This document shows, piece after piece, positions 1-12,400 of a DNA stretch of 64,000 nt. Source of the DNA: Mesostigma viride (lineage: Eukaryota > Streptophyta > Mesostigmatophyceae > Mesostigmatales > Mesostigmataceae); the NCBI GenBank assembly GCA_009746045.1, contig RPFO01000050.1:5001228-5065227 (forward strand), given 5' to 3'. Position numbers and translations under genes: made by a program. The stretch's first letter is position 1; the number at the start of each line of letters is the position of its first letter. The notes below the pieces were generated by a model. It did not search any database and was not told the origin of the DNA. It saw only the letters and a program-made list of their open reading frames with translations.

Positions 1-2461
1 GCAAAGATGACGTCTAACGCGTCCACGTCCCCAGCAAATGGCGCAGCGGACTTTCGTAAAGACGCGGGAGGCCCAGGCAGACGGAAACTCCCAAGAACCA
101 AAGGAAACCGGCGATACCAAACGGGACGTCTCGTCTGACAGTGACTACCAAGACAGAGGTAATAGCCACTGCGTATTTTCTCAACAGCATAAATCTGATC
201 ATTCTCGACGTACCAAAATAATGCATCATCGTTCAGGGGTCATCATCTGACCCATTTCAAGCCGCGGAACCCAAAATTGCCACAAAATGGCGCGCTGACA
301 GCCATATCTTGCTATGCGCGCGCGCAACGGTAAAAAATGTTAGCAAAAGTCACGTGACTGCATGCAAGAAAGTGGTGGTATTTACTGTGCTATGGCGCAA
401 TTACCTACCCAACCTACGCATTTTCATTGAGGTTGGGTCTGCCCCGACCCGCCGGACATATTTACGTTACGTCACTTACGTCGCAGGTCACGGAATTACG
501 CGGTACAGTTACGTTACGTGTGTTGTGGTCAAATTTGACCACATCGGCGGACCATGGGTTAAGGGGACTCGGCGCGGCGAATATTTTCCGCGCCAAAAAA
601 ATTCCGCGGTACCCTCCGTACCGTGAAAAGTGGGTGCACGGTGCGCGCACCCCTTGCGGAAGTGGCCATGGCGACTGCATTTAGACGAAACGTGACAAAT
701 CTGGCACGCGGAAAGCAGAAAAAATGCTCGATTGTTGGAGAAAATTAGTTACTGATTCTAATTTATGGTGGGATGGTTGCGATCTATAATGTCGCGGGCT
801 TTTTTTCTTTGCCATCGGCAGGGGGGGTCCGGCCTGAATTTCTGTCGGGATGAATAAAGTATAATGGATGCCTGCCGGTGTGATTGTCGATTGTTGCCAG
901 TTTTGATGGTCGTAAGGAAAGCTAGTTTAACGATGTTTCTAAAGCTGTAAAAATTCCCGCTGCTATCTTTACCTTTCCCGTCATTTTGCGGTAAGATAAC
1001 ATTAGGCCTGCGCGATGCGTGCCCAACCTCTCCATGAAAGGGTGGCCTTTCTTGTGCGCCTGGGCACGAATAAATGCCCGTTATGGTACGTTCTTGTATT
1101 AAACGTCTTACTCTAGCGTTTTCCTGCTTTCTTAGCTCGTTGAGCGTAAGCTTTTTGCCTTCTTTCCGGCCAGATGCAGCCAGGAAGTTGCGGGTCCTGG
1201 CGCTGCATCGCTGGATTCCTGGATGTCTTTTAGCAAGTTCGTCTGTGACATAGCTGGCTTTCTGCAGCGCGTGGCCCGCAACCTGTCGGGAAGGTGTAAT
1301 GCTTTTATTTCCATGCTTCTCTGAAATTTCTTTTGCTTTATAGACAGTTGTGTTCGAGGAAATTCACGCGGTCTTCCTAAGCAGCGGCATCATTTTCCCC
1401 AGACACTGACGAGCTGGCACCTGTCTCCTAAAGAAAGTGGCTCGTGCTTGTTAGAAAGGAGGCAGTGTGCATTTTGCGGGACACAATGCTTTGGTGGCAC
1501 ATGCGTCAGGTAGGTTGTTCCAATGGTCTCTTCACCTTTCCCACTGAGTAAATGATAGCCTTTGTCATGCTAACCAGAGCAGCTAGCCACAGGTTGGCTG
1601 GATAAAAAGTCAGCTTATTTTCTCTTTATATACTGCGTGTGTGGTCCTCCACGTGGCCGGCTTGTTGGGCATTTTGGAAGAGGGTTTTTAATGTGTTGTT
1701 GGGTGAAACAACTTGGTTGTTGGCACAAAATCACACATTATTAGCCTGAGATAGGCATTACATATGCTGCTCAGGCGTGTCGTCCTACCAGCCTTGTTGT
1801 TAAGGGTAGACTCACAAGGCTGGCTGTGCCGATGGAGGGGTGGGGCGTATGACGCTCCGGACATCCTCCTCACACTCCGTGATCAAAGTGGGCATGTTTT
1901 GGGTGTCTAGGGTAGCAAAACAGATGTCATTTTGGCTCAGCACTAGCTCAATTCTCTTTTAGCGTCTACCCAGGTGGCATCACAGGAAAATCAATAACTT
2001 GAGCTACGCTTGTCAGAATGAGCTCAAACTTTGGGGTTGTGTTTCCCCCCACTCAGTGGAATTTCGCATGTATGGATGACCCCATTCGATGTGTTGATGA
2101 TTTGATTTATTTTTTTTTGCTCAAAAAAGTACCCATTTTGCGGGGAAATTAATAACTCAAACAAATGTGATTATTTTGACCATGTGAATAGCCCAGATTT
2201 TTTAGAAGTGGGGGAACTTTGCAGGAATGTATGGGTAGGTCATTTGGATAAGTGGTTTGTCTTGGGCAAAATATCTCATAAATAGCGTCTTTTTCTATTT
2301 TTAGCTCGCCACCGGTGCGTGGTTGGGGGTAGTAACCCCAACAAGTGGTGGCATGAATGTCCAAACATCATATTTATGGTACTCAATCATCACTAGATGG
2401 TTCCCAAGTGCATTGGAAGTGATATTCATTAAAGTCAGTTTTTCAGGCATTTGGACGTGCG
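1..2461. other. Non-coding host DNA, no gene recognised
   Basis: No reading frame longer than about 105 codons is present and none has recognisable protein character. Composition is mixed, GC-rich near 400-680 and AT-rich after about 1900. I see no RNA gene, no clear repeat array and no transposon terminus here. Confidence 0.5.
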
Positions 2462-2526
2462 AGTCCCCTTAATGCTCCGTGACTCATCCCCAACGGGAGC
2501 ACGAGTCTAATTAATTAATTAATTTG
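2462..2526 (+). mobile_element. LINE family B 3' end (stem-loop plus TTAA tail)
   Basis: The segment reads GCTCCGTGACTC, a short loop, then AACGGGAGCAC, and ends in a (TTAA)n tail. The same hairpin-plus-tail ends copies at about 39475, 43765 and 48485. It is therefore a 5'-truncated 3' terminus of that LINE family. Confidence 0.6.
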
Positions 2527-2815
2527 ATATGGCTTTTAATACACTCTTAGCTACTTCCTGCAGGTGGGGGAATGTAAACTGCCACCTTCTCTGGGTGCAC
2601 AAAGTGCACCTGCCCACCATTGTATTCAGGCCCCTAGCCTGGTAGGGGCACCAACAGACTAGGGGGGAAGATCAGCATGGCTATACCGACAGAAGCTATG
2701 AGTCGGGCATGGCGTCTCAGCAGAGAGTAGCTCTCTGCGTGGGCACAGCATAACTTAATACATAATACTAGGCATCATCTGGTGTGTGGCGCATCATGGG
2801 CACACATCATCAAGT
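2527..2815 (-). mobile_element. LINE family A 3'-UTR fragment
   Basis: The text from GATATGGCTTTTAATACA through GAAGATCAGCATGGCTATA to GCATCATCTGG parallels the 3' flank of the ORF1-bearing units at 13.57-13.77 kb and 45.6-45.9 kb. It lies tail-to-tail with the family B end to its left. No coding part of the element remains. Confidence 0.6.
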
Positions 2816-3618
2816 TGACACCATGATCATCATCATCATTATCGAGGGCCGTCGCTCAATCCGGGAATGCCGATGATCATCATGACGATGCCGGATGATT
2901 CGATCCGTCGCACTACAATACGGTTCGTAGGAGACGCGAAATGAGTGAGAATGTTACCCGAGCGGTAACGAGGATTCGCACCGTTGATTTTAACATATGT
3001 TTCTTTTTTTGCGCCATTTGGCGAGCATCGACTGGAGCCTGAACCTAGCGGGGGGAATCGTGCGGGGGAATCTTGCGGGGGAATCTTGCGGGGAAAAATT
3101 CCGAACGTGAATTTAGCGAAGTCCTACTACATTTTGCTTGGGTACACGGTACTACAGTTTCGTCACTGAAAATTTTCTGTAGTTGCGTTGGTGTTTCGTA
3201 CGTTCCGCTGAAATTATCGTGTTCAGTGCCCAGATCACAATTTGATCCGGGCGCAAAATGATTGGCTGTACGGTACGAACCAAAAACGAATTTTTAGTAT
3301 CTAAGTTCCGCAGCGCTTGCTGAATTTGCCCCGGAAGCCCGGGGGCACTTTCCCCGCTGAAAAAGGTGTCCGCGGAAGCGTATTGTAGTGGGCTAGCCCA
3401 GCGTCGAGCGTTTTTTTGCATCACTAAGCAGATTGACGAATTTATGTTCATACTTCAACAGCTTATGACTCCAACTGCCAAGGTTTCCAAGCTCCTACTG
3501 TAGCTCAGCAGTATCACGTAAAAACGGTTTTCTCCCTTACCGGCGCGGTGCCATGCCGGCCGACCGACCGGCGTTGCCGTCGGTATTCCGATTTAATTGC
3601 TGCGGCATGTAACACGCG
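2816..3618. other. Non-coding spacer
   Basis: Nothing coding is supported. There is a short ATC-rich stretch near 2822-2840 and some local inverted repetition around GCCGATGATCATCATGACGATGCC. No terminator or RNA gene could be recognised. Confidence 0.4.
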
Positions 3619-3626
3619 CGGGTTGG

Positions 3627-4393
3627 TAGGGTTGTACCGAATAGTGTTCCGAATACCGAATATCCCCCGAATACCGAACCGAACACCGAATATGTTCAGT
3701 ATACGGCGAACGGTCTGTCCGTCTGAACATATTCGGTATCGGTATCGGGAGGCAAGCTCTACTTCCGAATATGTTCGGTATCGAAATCGGGACACCCTAC
3801 TATTCGACGAATATATTCGTAGTTCCGAATATCGAATAGTAGTACCCCTACTAGCGGGCGGCGCAGCCTCCAGGCTCCAGCCTCCACTCACCAGCTGGCG
3901 CGGTCATGCCTCCGCCGACTCAAGAGTTAGGCCAACGCCCAAAAGCTGAATGCACTATGCAGGGAAGGCAACTGTGTGTGTGTGTGATACAAAAATTAAA
4001 TTAAAATTTTAATTTAATTTAATTTAATTTAATTTGAATAAGTCTCATTAATATAATTGATACAAGTTGTCTACCTAATACGTTGTAGTGAAATTAGTAG
4101 CTACTGTCGTCATTATTCGATCGGCGTCCGAATAGTTCGGAGAACTATTCGGTGTTCGATTCGGGAAGGGCCCTTCAGCTCCGAACATATTCGGTATCGG
4201 TATCGGGAGGCTCCAAATATATTCGGCATCGCTCTGTATATAGGTTTATAGCTGGGCGTTTGCTTTGGTTTGAGTGATTTCACTCTGTTGTAAGTAATTA
4301 TATTTTTAAAATATATTCGGCATCGGGTTCGGGGCACCCCCCTGGTCCGAGTATCCGATTCGGCAAGCCAAAACGCTATTCGGTACAACCCTA
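3627..4393. mobile_element. Non-autonomous hAT-type transposon with 8-bp TSD
   Basis: The two ends are an 18-bp perfect inverted repeat, TAGGGTTGTACCGAATAG. The flanks are an identical 8-bp direct repeat CGGGTTGG at 3619-3626 and 4394-4401. An 8-bp duplication with TAGGG-type ends is characteristic of hAT elements. The inside is filled with subterminal repeats of TTCGGTATCGGTATCGGG in both orientations, plus a TG run and AATTT repeats near 3970-4035. No transposase is encoded, so it needs a source element elsewhere. Confidence 0.85.
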
Positions 4394-4401
4394 CGGGTTG
4401 G

Positions 4402-5169
4402 ACACGCAGGTGAGAGAAAGGCCTGATGCTGCTTGTTCAGTAGTGCAATTTAAGTTCAGTGTCCAATCGTAAGACATTGCCACAATCTGCTGGGTAAGAC
4501 CGAAGACGGATGCACCAATCGGCGTGATATGTGGGCACAGCTGTAGTTGCATCCCCCATTCGCGCGAGAACTGGTGGGTCCTGCGGTTGCCAGGTTGCAA
4601 GCAGTTGTGGGCGTTGACGCCACCTTGGGAGAAAGTGCCACCTGGGAAAAAGTTCCAGTGGCCATGGAGATCGCTAATTGCTCGCCAACTGGTGGGGCAG
4701 GCAGTCGTCTGCAAGGAAACGTTGTTTTCAGTGTGCTGTGCTCTATCGTGTAGCTTTTTCAGGGCGTTGCTGTAGCGTGCAGCCTTTGCTGGGAATGCTT
4801 CTCACTCGGTAACCTGGGCTGGGAGGAGGGCATTGCCAGGGGAGTGAGGGGACACGTGCGGCATTGAATTCAGTGTGTAGGAAAGAACGTGCTTTGTTAT
4901 CACCATTAGCCAAAGGTGTAAGATTGTTGAAGAATACTAACTATTTATGTCCTGTGTGTGAATGCCGCAGCGGACTATATACAACAAACAGCCAGCGCTG
5001 CTTCCTCCCATGCATTAACAAGACCAGACGTGGACCTGGCCTTCGGGGCAACGACGATGACGCCAACCGGAATTCCGGCTAAAGAAGCTTGCCAGAACTT
5101 CCCGTGCGACTGTGCGTCTCGGGGTCGCAAACACGTCCGCTTGCGCCCTTAGGTTCCGTCGTGCACGAG
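4402..5169. other. Upstream region of the glycosyltransferase gene
   Basis: No independent gene is supported. The stretch probably includes the promoter and 5' UTR of the gene that starts near 5170. I cannot fix a transcription start, and no strong TATA motif is evident. Confidence 0.35.
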
Positions 5170-6382
5170 ATGGTGTTGCCTCCCGTTTTTCAAAGGGTGT
5201 TGGAATGGCCGTGCACGGTGGCGCTTGTCCGGCGTGTCCGGTCCGACGTGGCAGCAGCAGCGAACAGCGCTATCATCAAGCACCATTGGCAGCTATATAC
5301 ATTGTTGTTCATCATGATCATCATCAACGGCATTGTCAACCCCGTTACATTGCCGCTGCCGGTGGAGCGGGTCGTCATGGCGCATCCTCGACCCCCCCTC
5401 CACGCAACGCCTCTCGTCTCTGCTCCTGAGATTGCCGCGAAGTCCATACCTCAGGCGGCGACGGCGAAGTCGTTTAGCAGATCAAGTGCAGACGCCAGCA
5501 AGGCGGCTGATGAGATGAGCCACGCTCATGCCAACGCCAGCACATCGCCGCTTCCTGCTAGCGTTGGCAAGCTCTCCTTTGACACGTGCCTGGTGGACCC
5601 CCCCAGGTTGGTAGTCTGTTGCGCTGGGGTATGATAGCATGCGCCCTCGCTGGGCAACCGGTCATCCAACCACCTGGTGCATGGCTCGGTTGTCATCCCC
5701 CATGTGTGCGAAACGACTGCCCTTGACGCCATGCTCCTTCCATTAGAAAACGGAGCACTGCTGTTGACTGCTGTTGACGCAACAGTATTGCTTTTGATGC
5801 AAGCGCAATACTCTTTTCACAATGCCACTTCCCTCGATGAGATGGTGGGCTCTTGACGCGATGCCAAGAATAGTGGAGGGGTGCACCTGTTAATCGGATG
5901 CACGGAATGTGACTCAACGGGTTGGTGCTGCCCACAAGGGGGTGGTGGGCCCCTAGCCAGGCCCTGTGGCCGGTCATGGCCCCTGCACGGATTGTGGGGG
6001 TTAAGGGGGGGGCACTGCCGTGGCGCTACGTGCAGCTTGTTTTTAGCCACCCACCCTCGCTGCTCCCTTTCCCCTGTGCCACATCAAGGTTCCAGGCGCA
6101 TTGACGGACGAAACGTTTTCCAGCTGCTTCAGCTGGTTGTCAGGGTGTTCTGAATCAGGCAGCAGTGCTGCGTGCATGCTGGCACTGCACAGGGTGTAGG
6201 ACATTTGTGGAGCTCCCGTAGGGGCGTTGATGATGGTAGGGGTGTTGATGAGTGTTTCTTGGGGTCTTCATGAGGCATGCTGGGTCCTACGCACACTCGT
6301 ACACACGCGTAGGCATCACACTCGCACGCGCGCGCGCACACACACACACACACACACGCACACACACACGCACACGCACACG

Positions 6383-6426
<44 letters not shown>

Positions 6427-9400
6427 GCCCTGCCATACTTGCCGTCAGAGCATGTGCTGGCCACTTTAAGTATTTACCACCGCCGCTGCTGCTGCCGCCA
6501 CCGCCTCTGCCACACCACCACCTCCGCCACAGCACCAACACTAACACCACCCATTCGTCTCCCGAACACGGCTCCCCTCTTCTGTGGCTCCCTCTTCACT
6601 ACCAATTCCACTGCTGCTGCCCTACCACCTCTCCCTCACCACCACAGTCCAACTTGGGTGGACCCCTTCAACTGCTGCCGCGCTCTCTCTGTTCCTGCTG
6701 CTGCCCCCCTGACTTCTGGCCCCCCTGACTCCTTCCCCCCCGACCTCTGCCCCCCCGACCTCTGCCCCCCCGACCTCTGCCCCCCGACCTCTGCCCCCCC
6801 GACCTCTGCCCCCCCTGACCTCTGCCCACCCTAACTTCTGCCCCCCCTGACCCCCGACCCCCGCAGTGGCGTGTCCATCCACGTTGTGCATGAGCGCGTG
6901 CCAGCATACGACGTGGATGAGGTGGATGCCCACGTGCTGCAGGTGGGTGGGTTTAGGGTTTAGGGGTTTTTTGTGCCGTGCTGCAGGTGGTGTCGTGCAC
7001 ACGAGCTAGTGTTGTGCTGCTGGTGGGTGGAGAACACTTAGTTGTTTGTGTAGTGTTTTGTTGCAGGTGGGTGCAGCATGTCGTGTGGGCTACAGGTTGG
7101 TGCAGCTGGTAGGGTTGCAGGTGGGTGGGTGCACACGTGCTGCAGGTAGGTGGTCGCGATTGCATCGTATCTCGTCTTTATGCAAGGTTCCTGTCATGCA
7201 CGTCTCATCTTTGTGCAAGATTCTCATCATGCACCCGCTGCTCTGGCCATCACTGGTGCAGAACTTGCGTTAACCTACCTAGGGTATTGTACTCGGGTTT
7301 AAGTGTTGGGTTCTATCTTCCGTTTTCCAAGTGTCAACAGCCATCCACACAACGGCAAGGATGGATGATAGGAAGGCATGCTCGCTGGCTTCAGCGCACC
7401 GCCCTCGCACTCTGCCTGTGCAGCTGTCTGCCCCACAGGCTCCCCACTTGCCACGCTGACCAGAGCATTCCCCCCATTAAGAAGGCACCCAATGCCGGCA
7501 TGAGTTGCGCATTTGCATGCCAAGGTCAGCCTATTCGCCAACTACTGATCCTATCGTTCCTTGTAATCCTGTCCTTCAGCATCATGTGAAATGACAAAGC
7601 GCTTTCCCTGCGAGGCCAACCTGGAACCTCACATCGCTTAACTTGACACAGCCCGCTGGGGTCGCCACATCCCCACCACCCTGCCTGTCCCGCCTGCCCT
7701 CCCTAACGTGCCCTCCCGCCCCCTGCCCTTGCGCCCCTGCCCTCCCACCTCCCCCCCCCCTGCAGGTCATGTCCGCGCTTAAGTCCATGGGCCACTCTGT
7801 GCGCTTGTTCGCGTACGCGCCGCACCCTCGCGTGGGCGCCAAGCACACGTCACGCCTGCGCGAGCTGGGCATCCCCTGCGCGGGGCCCGGGTGCGATGTG
7901 GAGAAAGCGCCAGCACACGGGGGGGGCGAGGGCAAGGCGGACGCTGAGCCTGCGGCGTCAGGGGGACAGGTGTCGGCGGCACGGCAGCTGCAGGAGGAGC
8001 TGGCGAATGCGCAGGGACCCCACGTGGTGGTGCTGGCCTGGCTGCCCCATTGGTCGGCCAGTAACAAGAGGTGGGTGGGGTGGTACCTGTGTAGTGGTTC
8101 TTGAAGTTCAGGGAACGGAGGTGGGTTTATTTTATCGTTACCTTCTAAACTATCTAGCTTTATTGTTACTCTCATGTTAGTTGTCATTATTCCTGTTAGC
8201 TTCTGCCATCGTTCCTGTTAGCTTCTCTGGTTTGTTGTGTTATGTTCTTGCTATCGCCCGCAGGACGGTTGCCGACAAGAGCACATCCCCCTCTAATACT
8301 CTAACACATTTCCCTCTAAGACTCAAGCACATGCCCGTCTAGTACTCTAGCACATGCCCCTCTAAGACTCTAGCACATGCCCCTCTAGTACTCTTGTTGT
8401 CCCTCATCACCCGCGCAGGAAGACCTGCTAGTATTGTTTCTCTTATCGTTTGTATTTTTCGTTGCGACATTCCTCTGTTCATCCGGCATCATGCGTGCAG
8501 GAGCTGTGGACCTCTCGCTATCTCTTTTCTCAAGAATCTGAACTAGTCCGAAAGACCTCTCAAGGACTTTACTCTCCCTTATAACCTCTTAAGAACCTTT
8601 TCTATTGTTATCCCCTTTGATTACTTAAGGACCTTCCCTTCTCCCTCCTTAATCTTTACCTGCGCAGGAAGATCTTGCACAAGAGCACATTCCTTTCTAA
8701 CGATTCTCTTCTCATCCACCCTCCCATCCCCGCACAGGAAGATCGCGGACCTTGGCTGCCTGGCGCACAAGGCGGCCCCGCCGTCCGCGCCCCCCCGCCG
8801 CATCATCCTTGCGTCCGCCTCGTCCTTCCTCAAGCTGGAGAAGCGCACGCTGCGGCCCGCGCACTCGCACGAGCGGCCGGTGATCTACGAGCCTGTGGCA
8901 CCCGATGTGAGTTTTGATCATTACACTACCATAACTGCATGCTGCTGTATTTGTGTACTACTGGATATGCATGCTACTGTATTTGTGTACTACTGGATAT
9001 GCATGCTACTGTATTTGTGTACTAGATATGCATGCTACTGTATTTGTGTACTACTGGATATGCATGCTACTGTATTTGTGTACTACTGGATATGCATGCT
9101 ACTGGATACGTTGTACTACCATAACCATATACTTCTATTCGTACTTGCTATTCATACTTGCTTCATATTTGCTCTTCACGCTTGCTATGGCCCGCGTGAT
9201 GTTTGAGCTGGTGGGGCCAGATGGAGGTCGGGCGCAGATTTTGATGATTGCGCGGGTCTTGTTGGAACGTACTTTTGGCATCGTGTTGCTAACCTGCACA
9301 AGCATTTCGTTGACTGTGAGCCAGGTTGCTGCACCGTTCCTGACCCTTTCGGTCTTTTCTTCTTCTTGTTGCTTGCTATGTACATATGTTCCTCTTCCGT

Positions 9401-12400
9401 TACATGGTTTTTACTGCTATTTACATAGGCTTCTTCTTCTTGTTGGTTAGGCTTTTTTTTCTGTTTGCATGCTGTTTACATAGGCTATCATCCTGTTGCG
9501 CTTCTCCCCTGCCCCTTTGGACGCTAAACTAAATTCTCCTCACTTGTGTGTTTTTTTTCTTCTAGCAGCGAGCAGAAAGAAATTCAGAATTTTCAACAGA
9601 AGCAGGATTAAAATATTTTCTTTGAGGAGCGTTTTCTTCCGGATTATGTTTATTTGGTTCTTTTATTTATGGATTTACAGGTCAAACCAGTTTTGAAGAA
9701 TTTGCAAAAGCGGCAGAATCTCTTTTTGCATTAGAATCTGTATACAATAATGAATCCAATGGTTGAATTATTGGAAATTTATTTCTTTCTGCAGGATTTC
9801 TATTCAAGAGTGGAGCAGCTCCTTTTCATATGTGGACTCCGGATTTTTATGTAGGATCTCCCGCTACGGTAACTGCTCTTTTTTCTATTCTTCCAAAGAT
9901 AGCCCTTTTTGGAACGTTTCTTCGCTTTTTCTTCCAAGGATTAAGCTCTTTATTTATTCAATGGCAAACTTTGTTTTTTTCTCTAGTTTATTATCTATGC
10001 TTGTAGGAATTACTGCGATCTCACAAACTAAACGTAAACGTCTTTTTGCATATGCCCCCCCCCCAACAGCGTCATCCTCCGTACATTACATCTGAAACGA
10101 AAATTATGAACAACTTCTCACATACCTCTGAGTATTGAACCTCTCAACATGGAATGTCCGTGGCAAACGTCTGGCTGCATGGCCCGTCTGTGCGGCGCAC
10201 ATGCGTGTGACCATCCCCCCCTCGCAGGCCCACGACTTGTCCTCCTTCCGCCAAGCCGATGCGCTCCTATTGGCCAGCGACCGGGAAGTGCTCGCGTCAT
10301 CACCCCACCTCCCCCGTGCCCTCTCCCGCGTAGTCGTCCCCCCCACGCTCCCCCTGCCACCGCTGCCCCTCTGGTGGGAGGACGCGCGCCACTCCACGCG
10401 CGCCAACGTGCTGTTCATAGGCAGCGGCCACGATGCGGAACACGTAGCGGCGCTCGATTGGCTCGAGGGCCACGCGATGCCCGCGCTGCGAGAGGGGCGC
10501 GCGTCGGTGACAGCGGGCAGGTCTGCTGCTGGCTCCGCGTCCGGCGCTGACTGCTGGCTCCGTAACGTCCAGCTGCACGTGATCGGTGACGGGTGGGAGC
10601 GGCGCATGGCCCGGCAGTGTGGCGGCGGCGGGGAGGATGACAGCGGCCAGGCCAAGGGTGGGGCCAGGGACAAGGACGAGAATGGGGGCCACGGTTGCCC
10701 TGCGTCATCTGGCTCGGTGTACCTGGGCCGAGTCTCGGATGACGCGCTGATTCTGGCCATGTCACACTTCCGCCTGCTGGTACTGCCCCTCCTTCACAAT
10801 GGCAGCCAGGCCGTGCGGCCGCAAGTAGCGGCGCTGCACGCGATGGCATACGGCCTGCCTGTGGTCGCGTCGTCCGCCGCGGCGCAGGGTCTGTTTCTGC
10901 CGCAGGAGGCGTGGCGATGGCATGCGGTGGGGGGGGCAAGTGTGGCCGCCAACGGTGGCGGCAATGCTGGCGGCCGTGGGCCGGGGAGGGCGAAAGGGGC
11001 GCCACTGGGGATGTCTGGCGGCAGTGGCAGCCGGCGCCGTTTGGCGAGCCTGGCACATGGGGGTGAGGGGACGGCAGAACTACTCTCGGGCTCTCTAGTA
11101 TCGCACGGCAGCCGCGCCATCAGTGCCGTCAGTGGCAGCAGCAGCACCACCAGCAGCAGCAGCAGCGGCAGTGGCCACGATCCGCGCACGGGCGGCAGCA
11201 GCGGCCTCGTGACCCGCATCTTCAGGGGCAGGCGCCACGCGCTGGGCTGGGACGACACCGACGCCAGCAGTACTAGTGCCAGCAGCAGCAGCAGCAGTAG
11301 CAGCAGTAGTAGTGGTGGCAGCAAGGGCCGCAAGGCAGGCGGTATTCGCCCAATGAAGGTCCCTGTGCTGGTCCGCGATGACCCCGACCGCCTGCTGCAG
11401 ACGATTGCGGCTGTGTACTCGGAGGAGCGGCTATGGAAGGCCATGTCCCACGCGGGACGCCACCACGTGTCGCTCTACTTCGACCCCCCCTTGGTGCGGT
11501 ACCCGCTCACCCACGCGCTCTGCTCCGTGCTGGCGGCACCGGCCAACCTGGCACCCTGCAGCGGCGCCGGCAGCAGCAGCACCACGGCTTTGTCCGTCAG
11601 CGCTGGCGCGTCGTCATTGGGGTCAACGGTCGCTTCGGCAACAGGTGCCAGCGGCACTAATGCCAGCTCACACGGGTCTGTGTCGGCTTCATCATCCCCG
11701 TTGCCATGGCTGACACCGACCCGGGGGGCACCATCAACTGTTGGCCATCGGTCCCCACCCACCTCTTCCTCTTCCAGTGGTAACGTCTCCAGCAGTCATG
11801 ACCATGGGCACAAGGTGCCACCAGGCGGTAACAGTACCTCCACCAAGCCATCCAGCGCGGCACCGACCGCAGGGACGCTGCCACCTGGCGTCTCCTCACC
11901 GCCTTTAGGGGTGTCGTCCGCGACCAGCAAGTCGGCAGTCCCAGGTGGCACCAATGGTCCGGCGGCCAGCAGTGCCAAGAACAGCACGACGGCGCCTCCA
12001 GCCGATGAGCACGCGGGGCCTAAGGCATCTGCGACCCCGGCCACTAGCGTCTTGCCACCTGTCACCGGCTCACCGTCCACCGCTCCTGCAACCACGTTGC
12101 CACCACCGCCCACATCAGTATCGTCACCACAAGCAAAATCCTCCACACTGTCAGGTGGCGGCACGGCAGCACCCGCAGGGGCCTCCGCGTCCCCTGTTCC
12201 GTCCCAGCTCCCTGCATCGTCGCCCCCTGGGGCCACCCTGGGCCAGCAGCATGCTGGCGATGTGGGGACCGGCGCGACGACAAGTGGCAGCGCGGCGACG
12301 AGCGCAGGTAGCCCGGCGGCCGGTGGGGACCAGTCGGTCCCGCCAGCCCATGGGGGTAGCAGTGGCGATGGAGGCAAGGAGGCAAGTGAGGAGTCTAGAG

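Noticed and set aside
6129..6728. Cys-Val and Thr-His repeat proteins
   Set aside because: Translation of the (AC)n microsatellite inside an intron.
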